Source: Alloscardovia venturai
Lineage (GTDB): Bacteria; Actinomycetota; Actinomycetes; Actinomycetales; Bifidobacteriaceae
Length of the DNA stretch: 64,000 nucleotides
Assembly (NCBI RefSeq): GCF_042676605.1
Contig: NZ_JBHTHQ010000021.1
Span: forward strand, 62,001-126,000
Direction: 5' to 3'
This document shows, in pieces, positions 9,725 through 18,069 of the stretch. Under the pieces are notes generated by a model that saw nothing but the letters and a program-made list of their open reading frames with translations, had not been told where the DNA came from and made no database searches. Within the stretch, counting starts at the first letter, position 1, and the number at the start of each line of letters is the position of its first letter. Made by a program: the position numbers and the translations under genes.

Positions 9725-10354
9725 ATGGCTCGTCGCATGTCTCGTTCATCTTCTTCCAATACATCGCGTACCCCACATGTACGTGATGAGCTTCGTGCTA
9801 TTCAGCATGAGAAGAGAGAACTACGTTCATCAAAGACGAAGACACGTACAGCGAAGCAGCAGCGTTCGGAGCGACAACGTTCGACGTGGCGTGAGAAAAA
9901 AGAGAATCAATTACGTCATCAGTCGGTTACCCAAATGCGCTCGCGCAGACGCGGCGGTGGAGCGCTTCAAGTGTTTTTCGCTGCTATCATTGTGCTTCTT
10001 GCTACGGTGAATTTTCTCACTGTCTTTAAGACTTATGCGACGAATATGGCTCAACTGAATTCCTTAAAGAACCAGGAAGCACAGCTTATTGCTCAGAAGG
10101 CTGATCTAGAAAATGATATTCAACGGTGGTCTGATAAAGCATATGTCACATCTCAAGCCCGGAAACGATTAGGATTCGTCTTCCCGGGCGAGCGTAGCGT
10201 TATCGTAAAGAATGCTCCATCAGATGCACAGTCTGATGCGAAAGAAAAGGTGAAAGACACGTCTTCCTCTCAGCTTCCGTGGTATACCGAACTGATGTAC
10301 TCTATCGAAAGTACTGACCAAGCTGAGAACTCGACTGGTTCAAAAGCCCAGTAA
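9725..10354 (+). CDS. Septum formation initiator (FtsB/DivIC family)
   Basis: Bitopic cell-division protein of the FtsL/FtsB/DivIC group, expected to join the FtsQLB-type complex that activates septal peptidoglycan synthesis. It has a very basic, Ser/Arg-rich cytoplasmic tail of about 75 residues, one membrane segment around residues 80-101, then a short extracytoplasmic coiled coil and the family pattern ARKRLGFVFPGE. The position after eno and before DUF501 and ppx matches other actinobacteria. ATG 9725 follows the eno terminator at once; ATG 9737 is a possible alternative. Confidence 0.88.
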   Translation: MARRMSRSSSSNTSRTPHVRDELRAIQHEKRELRSSKTKTRTAKQQRSERQRSTWREKKENQLRHQSVTQMRSRRRGGGALQVFFAAIIVLLATVNFLTVFKTYATNMAQLNSLKNQEAQLIAQKADLENDIQRWSDKAYVTSQARKRLGFVFPGERSVIVKNAPSDAQSDAKEKVKDTSSSQLPWYTELMYSIESTDQAENSTGSKAQ

Positions 10355-10370
10355 CTAGTAAGGATAAAAG

Positions 10371-10940
10371 ATGACCATGTGGCCACACCATGTATATACG
10401 AATGCTTCTGAGCTTGTGGATTATTTCCTCGAGAATCCTGCTACTGAGCATGATATTGAAGTAGTCTCTCAACAATTAGGACGTTTTCCACGGGGAATGG
10501 TAGCTGTTGGCGCACGATGCATATGTGGACAACCACTGACGACTGTGACGCGACCGCTTGTGGACGGAAAAATTCCATTTCCTACCACTTTTTACTTGAG
10601 CCATCCTGGCGCTACTAAAGCAATCTCGCATGTAGAAGCAACTGGACGGCTTACTGAGCTGACAGAAGAGCTTACGACGGATGAAACGCTTGCCTCTCAG
10701 TATCGTGCTGCTCATGAGGCGTATCTTGCTGTGCGCCATGAGCTTGCTCGCCGATTGGGGGATAGCGAAGAGCATATCCAAGGAATCACCGCAGGCGGAA
10801 TGCCGATTCGTGTCAAGTGTCTGCACGCAATTTTAGCGCAGACACTTGCGATGGGGCCAGGAGTAAATCCGATAGGTGATTTAGTGATGAAAGAAATTGC
10901 CGATGAATTTGACCCTCGAGTATGTAGGTGTACACAGTAG
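10371..10940 (+). CDS. DUF501 family protein
   Basis: A 189-residue protein of the actinobacterial DUF501 family; its molecular function is unknown. Visible features are a CICGQP cysteine pair near residues 45-47, a PFPTTFYLSHP block, a run from the middle typical of the family (GMPIRVKCLHAILAQTLAMG) and a C-terminal CRC. It lies 16 bases after the divIC-like gene with a GGATAAAAG ribosome site. The fixed neighbourhood eno-divIC-DUF501-ppx is the main hint to a housekeeping role. Confidence 0.85.
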   Translation: MTMWPHHVYTNASELVDYFLENPATEHDIEVVSQQLGRFPRGMVAVGARCICGQPLTTVTRPLVDGKIPFPTTFYLSHPGATKAISHVEATGRLTELTEELTTDETLASQYRAAHEAYLAVRHELARRLGDSEEHIQGITAGGMPIRVKCLHAILAQTLAMGPGVNPIGDLVMKEIADEFDPRVCRCTQ

Positions 10941-11089
10941 AATGATGTCAATCGATATAGTGCGAGTGCAAAACTTTATCTGATAGTGAAGAATGTATAG
11001 CAGCAGGCATATGGCGGTCCTACAGACATTAGTCGGTGATCGCTTAGAGGGACTATAGGGCGAGGACGAAGGAAAGAGTAGGTAGTGGC

Positions 11090-12109
11090 ATGAGTGTTAC
11101 AGTGGCAGGCATTGATTGCGGTACAAATTCTATACGTCTTATGATTGTGCGTCTTCACGGCATTATCAACGGCGGTGTTGATAGGGACAATCTTGAAATC
11201 ATTGTCCCTCGCATTATGCGCGTCGTTCGACTCGGTGAAGGCGTGGATGTGCATCATGAGTTTAGTAAGGAAGCATTAGAACGTGTTTTTGCGGCAATCG
11301 ACGAATTCTCGCAAATAATTTCGCAGCATAAAGTGGATGCTATCCGCTTTGTGGCAACGAGTGCTACGCGTGATGCTCGCAATAGGCAAGAGTTTGAAAA
11401 CTATATCCATAGCAAGCTTGGTATCTATCCAGACATTATTTCTGGCGATGAAGAGGCACGTTTAAGTTTCTTAGGGGCTACAAGTGTCATCAATGTTTCA
11501 AAGTATCAGTCGCCTTTCTTAGTTGTAGATTTGGGCGGTGGATCTACGGAGCTTGTGCTAGGAGGCTTGGGTAAAGATAACTGTTTACAGGTAAAAGCGG
11601 AATTTTCGATGAATATCGGATCTGTGCGTATGAGTGAGCGGCACAATTTAAGTGATGCACCAACGCAGACGGATATCGATGCGGCAATTGTTGATATTGA
11701 TAAGCATATCGAGCACGCTGCGCGTGTCGTTCCACTCGCTGACGTGCGTACAATCATCGGCGTTTCTGGCACTGTAACCACTATGACCGCTGTAGCTTTG
11801 GGACAAGATGTCTATGAACAGAACGCCGTAGATGGCGTGCATATGCCGATAGATAACGTCCTTGAGGTCGATGAGCGTGTCTTGCGCATGTCACGTACTG
11901 AGCGCGACACGCTGACGGTCGTACATCCTGGGCGTCGTGATGTGATTGGTGCAGGGGCGCTCGTGTGGTCACGCGTCCTTGAGGCAGTACGTCAGGCAAC
12001 TGCTCAGAGCGGATTTACTGTGGACTCTTATGTCGCAAGTGAGCATGGTCTGCTTGACGGGATTGTGCTCGACCTTGCACGACGCACAGAGATGACGCGC
12101 AAAAAATAA
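11090..12109 (+). CDS. ppx: Exopolyphosphatase / guanosine pentaphosphate phosphatase
   Basis: Ppx/GppA family member of the ASKHA fold that removes terminal phosphates from polyphosphate or from pppGpp. Seen: the phosphate-1 loop GIDCGTNSIRLMI at the N-terminus, a DLGGGSTELVL phosphate-2 motif, and GVSGTVTTM. At 339 residues it is a short single-domain type like actinobacterial Ppx2, without the C-terminal HD domain of the longer E. coli enzyme. It is separated from DUF501 by about 150 bases, so it may have its own promoter. Substrate preference cannot be read from sequence. Confidence 0.9.
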   Translation: MSVTVAGIDCGTNSIRLMIVRLHGIINGGVDRDNLEIIVPRIMRVVRLGEGVDVHHEFSKEALERVFAAIDEFSQIISQHKVDAIRFVATSATRDARNRQEFENYIHSKLGIYPDIISGDEEARLSFLGATSVINVSKYQSPFLVVDLGGGSTELVLGGLGKDNCLQVKAEFSMNIGSVRMSERHNLSDAPTQTDIDAAIVDIDKHIEHAARVVPLADVRTIIGVSGTVTTMTAVALGQDVYEQNAVDGVHMPIDNVLEVDERVLRMSRTERDTLTVVHPGRRDVIGAGALVWSRVLEAVRQATAQSGFTVDSYVASEHGLLDGIVLDLARRTEMTRKK

Positions 12110-12113
12110 TGAT

Positions 12114-12142
12114 TTCGCATTTTACGCAACTTGTGGCATAAT
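12114..12142 (+). promoter_or_regulatory. Putative promoter of tRNA-Leu(UAA)
   Basis: TTCGCA at 12114-12119 and CATAAT at 12137-12142 are 17 bases apart, placing the start about 10 bases before the tRNA. Confidence 0.45.
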
Positions 12143-12159
12143 GGTTTTTTGTTGTCTAT

Positions 12160-12244
12160 GCCTCGGTGGCGAAATTGGTAGCCGCAGCGGACTTAAAATC
12201 CGCCGCCTGCTTAAGGCTTACGGGTTCGAGTCCCGTCCGAGGTA
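12160..12244 (+). tRNA. tRNA-Leu (anticodon UAA)
   Basis: An 85-nt class II tRNA. The acceptor stem GCCTCGG pairs with CCGAGGT (a terminal G-U). The anticodon stem GCGGA/TCCGC holds the loop CTTAAAA with UAA in positions 34-36. A long variable arm and a TTCGAGT T-loop are present. CCA is not encoded. It reads UUA codons. Confidence 0.95.
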
Positions 12245-12276
12245 CTGAATGAAGAGGGTTCATTCAAGGAGTTTCA

Positions 12277-12696
12277 ATGAGCGATATCGCAAACCTTCAG
12301 GTGAATGCTACTTTTGGCGAGTACCCACAGATTACTTTTTCCGTCCCCGATGCTCCGGCAGGTTTGTATTGTGATGAAATTGTAGAAGGCGATGGTCCGA
12401 TGGTTCGCAAAGGCGACATCGTTACAGTGAACTATCACGGTGTCATTTGGGGCAAAGATAAGCCATTTGATTCTAGCTTTGATCGCCATCAGCCTATCGA
12501 TTTTGGCATCGGAGTCGGTCAGGTTATTAAAGGTTGGGACAATACTGTTCCCGGTCATAATGTAGGCTCTCGTCTCGTAGTTTCTATACCACCACAGTAC
12601 GGCTATGGCTCATACGGTGTGCCGCAGGCTGGCATTGGTGGTGATGATACTTTGGTATTTGTTATTGATATCATTTCTACAACTTCTGGTCGCTAA
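12277..12696 (+). CDS. FKBP-type peptidyl-prolyl cis-trans isomerase
   Basis: A small cytoplasmic FKBP domain (139 residues) that accelerates proline isomerisation during folding. Recognisable: VTVNYHGVIWGKDKPFDSSF, the VIKGWDNTVPG motif and IPPQYGYGSYG. No signal peptide is present. It has an AGGAG ribosome site and is followed by greA after 33 bases, so the two are probably cotranscribed. Confidence 0.93.
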   Translation: MSDIANLQVNATFGEYPQITFSVPDAPAGLYCDEIVEGDGPMVRKGDIVTVNYHGVIWGKDKPFDSSFDRHQPIDFGIGVGQVIKGWDNTVPGHNVGSRLVVSIPPQYGYGSYGVPQAGIGGDDTLVFVIDIISTTSGR

Positions 12697-12729
12697 ATCA
12701 TATTTGGCATCACGCTCAAAGGAGGAGAT

Positions 12730-13215
12730 ATGGCAGATCAAGAAGATATCGTTATCCAGATTACTCAGGCAGCGTATGACAAGCTAAAAGAAGAGCTTGA
12801 ATGGCGTGAAGGTCCATATCGTCAGGACATCACTGAGAAAATTGCTGCTGCACGCGCAGAAGGCGATTTAAGCGAGAATGGTGGCTACCAGGCAGCACGC
12901 GAGGCTCAGGGAAAGAATGAGGCTCGCATTAATGAGTTGATTGTGAAGCTTCGTGGCGCTCAAATCGTCAAGCCTGTAGAGTCTGGCTTAGTGGGCAATG
13001 GTAGCGTGGTAAAGATTTCTATAGGCGGAAATGACATGACATATGTCGTCGGCTCGCGCGAAATTGCTGTAGCAACTGATTATGACGTCATTAGTGCTGA
13101 ATCTCCTGTGGGGGCTGCCATTATGGGACATAAGGCTGGCGAAACGGTGGAATATAAAGCGCCAAATGGTCGCATGATTTCCGTGGAAATTCTCTCTTCG
13201 GAGCCACTGGAGTAA
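12730..13215 (+). CDS. greA: Transcription elongation factor GreA
   Basis: Inserts its coiled coil into the RNA polymerase secondary channel and stimulates cleavage of backtracked transcripts. The 161-residue protein shows the N-terminal coiled coil with the acidic tip ARAEGDLSENGGYQAA and the C-terminal FKBP-like domain. An AAAGGAGGAG ribosome site lies just ahead of the ATG. A perfect 14-bp hairpin ends the unit. Confidence 0.97.
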   Translation: MADQEDIVIQITQAAYDKLKEELEWREGPYRQDITEKIAAARAEGDLSENGGYQAAREAQGKNEARINELIVKLRGAQIVKPVESGLVGNGSVVKISIGGNDMTYVVGSREIAVATDYDVISAESPVGAAIMGHKAGETVEYKAPNGRMISVEILSSEPLE

Positions 13216-13277
13216 AGCAAGCAAAACTAAGAGAAAAACTCGCTCAGTAGCGAGTCGAAAAAGAAATAGGAACATAA

Positions 13278-13320
13278 GAAAGGTTCTCAGCGCATTGTGT
13301 ATAAGTGCTGAGAACCTTTC
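13278..13320. terminator. Bidirectional terminator between greA and the hemolysin III gene
   Basis: A perfect 14-bp stem (13278-13291 with 13307-13320) with a 15-nt loop. A-rich and T-rich flanks serve the two converging genes. Confidence 0.8.
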
Positions 13321-13379
13321 TCTATATTTATTTCGTATTTTCGATTACTATGACGCTAGAAATATTGTCTTGTGCAACT

Positions 13380-14222
13380 CTAGTGCCACAGAGACACGAC
13401 GACAAAATAAATGGCGACAATGTGACACGCGTAGCCGAGAACTGTTCCAGTATGGAAAATCTCGTGAAAACCGTAGACACGTGGCCATGGATCTGGCCAT
13501 CGACGTGCATAGACAAGTGCTCCGAGAATGTAGCAGAGGCCTCCAGAAACGATGAGCCACACTACTGCTGGACCTGCATAGGCGGAGAACCAGAAGAGAC
13601 CGAGATAGGCCACTCCAGACACTCCGAAGATGATATAGACGACAGTATAGAGCCATCGTGGAGCATTAATCCAGATGACATGTATGAGCATTGCTACTGC
13701 AGTAGAAGCCCAAATAGTAGAAATAATGATATTACGCCAGAGAGGGTCAAGAGCAAAAGCAACAGGCGTATATGTACCTGCGATGAGAAGGAAAATATTT
13801 ACGTGGTCGATACGACGCAAGATATCGGTTACTTTTGAGTTCCAGTCACCAACATGGTAGATTGCTGAATTTGTAAAAAGAATAAGCGAGCTTGTCATAA
13901 AGACTGCGCATGCCCACTTAAGTCCAGTTTGCTTGGCAAGACAGATAAGAACGATACCTGCAGCGAGAGATAGAGGTGCAGTGACAAGGTGAATCCAGCC
14001 GCGCATAGCAGGCTTGGGGCGTCCATGAACGTCAAGTCGTACACGAGGTTGATAAGTCCCATGGGCTTTCTGCTCAATTATCGTAGCCTTATATTCAGCA
14101 CGTGCGATGATACGATGTGCTTTTGCTTGAGCTTTCGCGCGGATTGCCTCAGCGCGTGCGTCTTCTTGTGCTACGTACGCGTCGCGGACCTCAGGAGTCA
14201 TATGTGAATTTTCTTCAGCCAT
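13380..14222 (-). CDS. Hemolysin III family (PAQR-type) membrane protein
   Basis: Seven-helix membrane protein of the Hly-III/YqfA/PAQR family. Conserved points are AIYHVGDW after helix 2, RRIDHVNIFLLIAGTYTP, and GFHEIFHTGTVLGYACH with the C-terminal His residues; together these form the metal site proposed for the family. The first 75 residues are an unusual, highly charged Ala/Glu/Arg-rich helical extension before the membrane part. The family name reflects an old hemolysis assay; the actual activity is unsettled. The gene stands alone between a terminator and a divergent pdtaS. Confidence 0.85.
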   Translation of the reverse strand: MAEENSHMTPEVRDAYVAQEDARAEAIRAKAQAKAHRIIARAEYKATIIEQKAHGTYQPRVRLDVHGRPKPAMRGWIHLVTAPLSLAAGIVLICLAKQTGLKWACAVFMTSSLILFTNSAIYHVGDWNSKVTDILRRIDHVNIFLLIAGTYTPVAFALDPLWRNIIISTIWASTAVAMLIHVIWINAPRWLYTVVYIIFGVSGVAYLGLFWFSAYAGPAVVWLIVSGGLCYILGALVYARRWPDPWPRVYGFHEIFHTGTVLGYACHIVAIYFVVVSLWH

Positions 14223-14269
14223 AATGAATGCTATTATAGCCGTATTTTCTGTGCGCTAAACTTAAACTT

Positions 14270-15793
14270 ATGACTGACTTTTTGGACTATATCTCTCAAA
14301 CTCCTGGCTATGATGCTGAGGATATGAGACATCTCCATTCGCTTATCGCCGACTGGCAGATTATTGCTGATTTGACTTTTTCCGATTTAGTACTCTTACT
14401 GCCACCATCAATGGATGATGCTGACGATCCGGAGCGATTTATCGTTGCGGCACAATGCCGTCCATCTACTGTGATTTCTCGTCTGACGCAGGATCTTGTA
14501 GGCGGTCCGATAGAGGATGAACTTCTTGGATTAGTTGAAAATACGTGGAAATCTGATTCGCTGTCCCGTATGGATCATTACCGTGAAGTCGCAGGAGTTT
14601 CTGTGTGTGATGTGGCGACACCTGTGGTACGTCAAGGGCGCGTCCTCGCAGTTGTTATACGCGAGACGAACATGGATACACGCGGTGAGAACGGTCACTA
14701 TGAGATGGCAAGTATCGGCGTAGGAAAGCAACTTTTCTACATGATTGCTGAAGGTGAGTTCCCGTATGAGAAGCGCCTTTCCCTCGTTCGAGGTAAATAT
14801 CGTCGTCATGATCCGCGTGTTTCGGACGGGTTTGTCGTCATTGATGCTGATGGTTTTGTCACGTATGCCGCGCCAAATGCTATCAGCTCATTCAAACGTA
14901 TCGGTGTAGCAGGGGATATGGTAGGAAGTTATTTCAGTGAAATTGTCACTAGCCATCTGGCAGAGCATATCGGACTGCCTGAAGCTCTGCCTCTTGTTCT
15001 CACAGGTAAAGGTGCTGCTGCAGCAGTTCTTGAAGCAAATCAGGCGGTTATCTCTATGCGCTCTCTTCCACTGAAGTCTGAGGGCGAAGCTACTGGTGCG
15101 TTGATACTGTGTCGTGACATTACTGAACTTCGTTGGCGTGAACGCCAGTTGGAGACAAAAGATGCCACAATTTCTGAGGTCCACCATCGCGTCAAGAATA
15201 ATCTTCAGGCGGTTTCATCACTTTTACGTCTCCAAGCACGTCGTACGAAGTCGCAAGAAGTACGTAAGGAGCTTGAAGAAGCACAAAGACGAATCGAAAC
15301 AATTGCTGTGGTTCATGAGGGGTTGAGCCAAAATGTTGACGAGATTGTTGATTTTGACTCTGTCATCGCAAACTTACTGCGTATGAGTGTTGATTTGGCA
15401 TCAGCGAAAGATCAGCATATAGATATTTCATATCTCGGTAAATTTGGTATGATGCCAGCCCAAGACGCGACTCCGCTATCATTGGTCCTAACTGAGCTTG
15501 TTACAAACTGTGTCGAGCACGGTTTTGAAAATCGCCAGACGGGGAATATTCGTATTTCTGTGGGGCGCGCTGGAAACGACCTTGACATTGTTATTGAGGA
15601 CGATGGGCAAGGTATCGAGTCGGAGGCAGATGCCGAGACCATGTCGGCAAAATCTTCGGGTTCGGGACTGGGAACGCAAATTGTTAATACGTTTGTGAAA
15701 AATGATTTTAATGGTTCAATCAAATGGAGCCCTGGTCGCGAATCAGGGACGCGCATTGACGTTCATATCACACTGCGTGCAGCAGAGAATTAG
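14270..15793 (+). CDS. pdtaS: PdtaS-like soluble sensor histidine kinase
   Basis: Cytosolic kinase with an N-terminal GAF-like domain, a PAS-like domain (about residues 180-285), a HisKA_2 dimerisation box EVHHRVKNNLQ with His305/His306, and a C-terminal HATPase ending in the GSGLGTQIV loop. No membrane segments are seen. In mycobacteria PdtaS phosphorylates the ANTAR regulator PdtaR, and here the matching pdtaR is at 47.1 kb. The neighbouring whiB has the same arrangement as in Mycobacterium (pdtaS beside whiB1). The ligand is not deducible. Confidence 0.9.
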   Translation: MTDFLDYISQTPGYDAEDMRHLHSLIADWQIIADLTFSDLVLLLPPSMDDADDPERFIVAAQCRPSTVISRLTQDLVGGPIEDELLGLVENTWKSDSLSRMDHYREVAGVSVCDVATPVVRQGRVLAVVIRETNMDTRGENGHYEMASIGVGKQLFYMIAEGEFPYEKRLSLVRGKYRRHDPRVSDGFVVIDADGFVTYAAPNAISSFKRIGVAGDMVGSYFSEIVTSHLAEHIGLPEALPLVLTGKGAAAAVLEANQAVISMRSLPLKSEGEATGALILCRDITELRWRERQLETKDATISEVHHRVKNNLQAVSSLLRLQARRTKSQEVRKELEEAQRRIETIAVVHEGLSQNVDEIVDFDSVIANLLRMSVDLASAKDQHIDISYLGKFGMMPAQDATPLSLVLTELVTNCVEHGFENRQTGNIRISVGRAGNDLDIVIEDDGQGIESEADAETMSAKSSGSGLGTQIVNTFVKNDFNGSIKWSPGRESGTRIDVHITLRAAEN

Positions 15794-15810
15794 AAAAACT
15801 TAAGGCTGTA

Positions 15811-15860
15811 ACATGTAGGAATGGGGATTGACTACATAATCAATCCCCATTCCTACATGT
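15811..15860. terminator. Long perfect hairpin between pdtaS and whiB
   Basis: A perfect 21-bp stem (15811-15831 with 15840-15860) with an 8-nt loop lies between the two converging genes and can end both transcripts. Confidence 0.82.
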
Positions 15861-15874
15861 TTGTCATATACTAT

Positions 15875-16150
15875 TTAGTGCATTCCCAGTGCAGCAGTAC
15901 GGCGAGCGCGCATTGCACGACGTTTGAGCGCACGGCGTTCATCTTCACTCATTCCGCCCCACACGCCATAATCCTGATTCGTATCGAGTGCGGTACGAAG
16001 ACAAGAGTCAACGACTTCGCAGGAACGACATACGGTCTTAGCTTCTTCAATCTGCTGATAGGCAGCACCTGTATTTCCTACAGGGAAGAAGAGCTCAGGA
16101 TCCTTATCTCGGCAAGCCGCCTTTGCACGCCAATCATAGGAACTGCTCAT
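15875..16150 (-). CDS. WhiB1/WblE-type iron-sulfur transcription factor
   Basis: A 91-residue Wbl protein. Four cysteines (13, 41, 44, 50) bind the [4Fe-4S] cluster, the GVWGG turn follows, and a basic tail starts with KRR. The ELFFPVGN segment and spacing resemble WhiB1 of mycobacteria more than WhiB2, and the neighbouring pdtaS agrees. Members bind sigma-factor region 4 and respond to nitric oxide or redox change. A perfect GAGGAGG ribosome site precedes the ATG. Confidence 0.93.
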   Translation of the reverse strand: MSSSYDWRAKAACRDKDPELFFPVGNTGAAYQQIEEAKTVCRSCEVVDSCLRTALDTNQDYGVWGGMSEDERRALKRRAMRARRTAALGMH

Positions 16151-16177
16151 GAATCCTCCTCATTACAACTTTCCTTG

Positions 16178-17992
16178 TTAAGAAAACCATAAGTGGAGTG
16201 ATTTTTCAAGAGTTTCGTCGAAAATAGGGTCGAAAAATTGGAAAAATATGCAGGATTGACCAAAACTGACTGCACGCATCGGATGAGGTGTTGGATAATC
16301 AGTCATAATTTCTTTCGTTTCGGAGCTCAAATTTCTCCCAAATTCTGGCATAGCTAACGATGATGCATTCCCCTGTAAAACGAGCGCATGTGCTAGTGCA
16401 TTTCGGGCAGTCGTATTCAGCTGAGAAGATATGCGAGATAGTGACGGGATAAAACATATGAGAGTCGTATTTCGTGAAGTGACGAACGTTTCAATATCAC
16501 GAGCATCGCAGCTTTCGTGGATAAGAACGCTATGCTCTGTCTCAGAAGTAAAAGATTCATCGGTAATGGACATAGTCCATCCCGCTACTGTGAGCGATTG
16601 AGCAAATGAGCATAATGCAAGATGTGCATCGCTATCACTCATGCCGGTCAGGACTATGACTTTATGAGCCTCGAGATTGATGTCGTAGTCTTGCGTGACG
16701 ATTCCGGTATCCATGATACCAATAATTACATGTGAGAGAGGAGAACTTGAAGCATTTGAGACGTCACGGTAAGGACGTGTGAGTTTGTCGGGTAGTGGAG
16801 GCGTAAAAATGTGGTGAGCCTGTGGAGATTCTATGAAACGTGAAGCCTTGCCAATATTACGCATAAGCTGACGTTCATCAGCATAGGTATCCACGATAAA
16901 TGTGGATGGTCCTTCCGGAGCATTAATAAACCCTGCACCACGCATATGGGCGTCTATACGTGAAGCTACTGGCGAGGAAAGTAAATCGAGTGACTGCATG
17001 GGATCTGTCACTCTCATACAAATATGCAGAGGCATATTTGCCTTAATATGAGAATTGACTTGATTAAGCGGGTTTTGCGTGCACACGATGAAATGCATTC
17101 CGAGCGAGCGACCAAGAGAAATCAAGGTAGAAAAGTACTGCTCATACTGAGGAATCTCCCGTGTGAGTATAAAGAACTCATCTGCCATGATAATGAGTTG
17201 CGCACAAGGTTCATGTAGCTCGTCGATAGAGCTAACATGATGGAAAGCGAGAAGCTCTTCGCGTCGTCGCATTTCGGCTATGAGACCACGAATTGCACGT
17301 TTTGCATGTAGGAGATTGAGATTTGATACCGAGCCTGCGCAGTGTGGAAGGCTGGCAAGTCGTTGGAAAGTAGATCCTCCCTTGAAGTCGAGAAAGACAA
17401 AGTTGAGAATAGATGGGTCATAATGTCGTGCGTAATCTATTGCCCATGTTTCTAGGAGGACGGACTTGCCGGACCCTGTCGTACCTGCCACGAGAGCATG
17501 GGGACCTTGTTCAATGATATCGAGAGTAAAATCTGAGATTTTCTTGGACTCATCTTCTGCTCGTCCTAAGTGGGCTGGGTACATGTGAGTTTCATGCTTG
17601 AGAGCATCTCTAGCCGTGAGCCAGTCGTGCACGATGAGCTGCCATGAAGGGATAGGACGTTGCTGCGGATCGTTGTGGGAGAAAAACTGAAGAGGAGAGA
17701 TAGAATTGCTGTCTTCTTGAGATTGAGTAGAAGATTCTGAGCGAGCAGTGTAATTATCTGCAGTTATGGGAGAAAGCTGGCTGAGTGCAGAAGTCAACTG
17801 AGTAAGTACTGCCGGAATGAGAAAAATCAGATAAAGCCATTGTTTATTTACGCTCATCCATATACCCATGACTGTATAACTCACGAGGGGAAGTACCACA
17901 CTGAGTATACGCATGATACGTTGCCATAGGGGACGTCGAGATGACGTGCGTATGCCGTGAGCTTGAGTGGCTTGCGTAGAAGAAACGACCAT
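16178..17992 (-). CDS. FtsK/SpoIIIE-domain ATPase, short EssC/EccC-like
   Basis: A 604-residue protein with two closely spaced membrane segments (about residues 27-70) and an FtsK/SpoIIIE ATPase with Walker A GTTGSGKS near residue 170 and Walker B ending in MADEF. The second half (LTGMSDSDAHL region) looks like a further ATPase-type domain with a degenerate P-loop. The order of membrane hairpin then tandem ATPases recalls the motor EssC/EccC of type VII secretion, though at about half the length. A DNA pump such as FtsK is less likely, because the gamma (KOPS-binding) domain is missing. No Esx-type substrate gene lies in the window. Confidence 0.75.
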   Translation of the reverse strand: MVVSSTQATQAHGIRTSSRRPLWQRIMRILSVVLPLVSYTVMGIWMSVNKQWLYLIFLIPAVLTQLTSALSQLSPITADNYTARSESSTQSQEDSNSISPLQFFSHNDPQQRPIPSWQLIVHDWLTARDALKHETHMYPAHLGRAEDESKKISDFTLDIIEQGPHALVAGTTGSGKSVLLETWAIDYARHYDPSILNFVFLDFKGGSTFQRLASLPHCAGSVSNLNLLHAKRAIRGLIAEMRRREELLAFHHVSSIDELHEPCAQLIIMADEFFILTREIPQYEQYFSTLISLGRSLGMHFIVCTQNPLNQVNSHIKANMPLHICMRVTDPMQSLDLLSSPVASRIDAHMRGAGFINAPEGPSTFIVDTYADERQLMRNIGKASRFIESPQAHHIFTPPLPDKLTRPYRDVSNASSSPLSHVIIGIMDTGIVTQDYDINLEAHKVIVLTGMSDSDAHLALCSFAQSLTVAGWTMSITDESFTSETEHSVLIHESCDARDIETFVTSRNTTLICFIPSLSRISSQLNTTARNALAHALVLQGNASSLAMPEFGRNLSSETKEIMTDYPTPHPMRAVSFGQSCIFFQFFDPIFDETLEKSLHLWFS

Positions 17993-18069
17993 GCTTCTTA
18001 TTATGGAAGAAAGGTCATGGTCGTTTATATGAGATGGAGCTACTGTGTACGGATGTGGATAACCGTGCC

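Noticed and set aside
13380..14222. A haemolytic toxin
   Set aside because: The hemolysin III name is historical; the protein is a PAQR-type membrane protein with no evidence for toxin activity.
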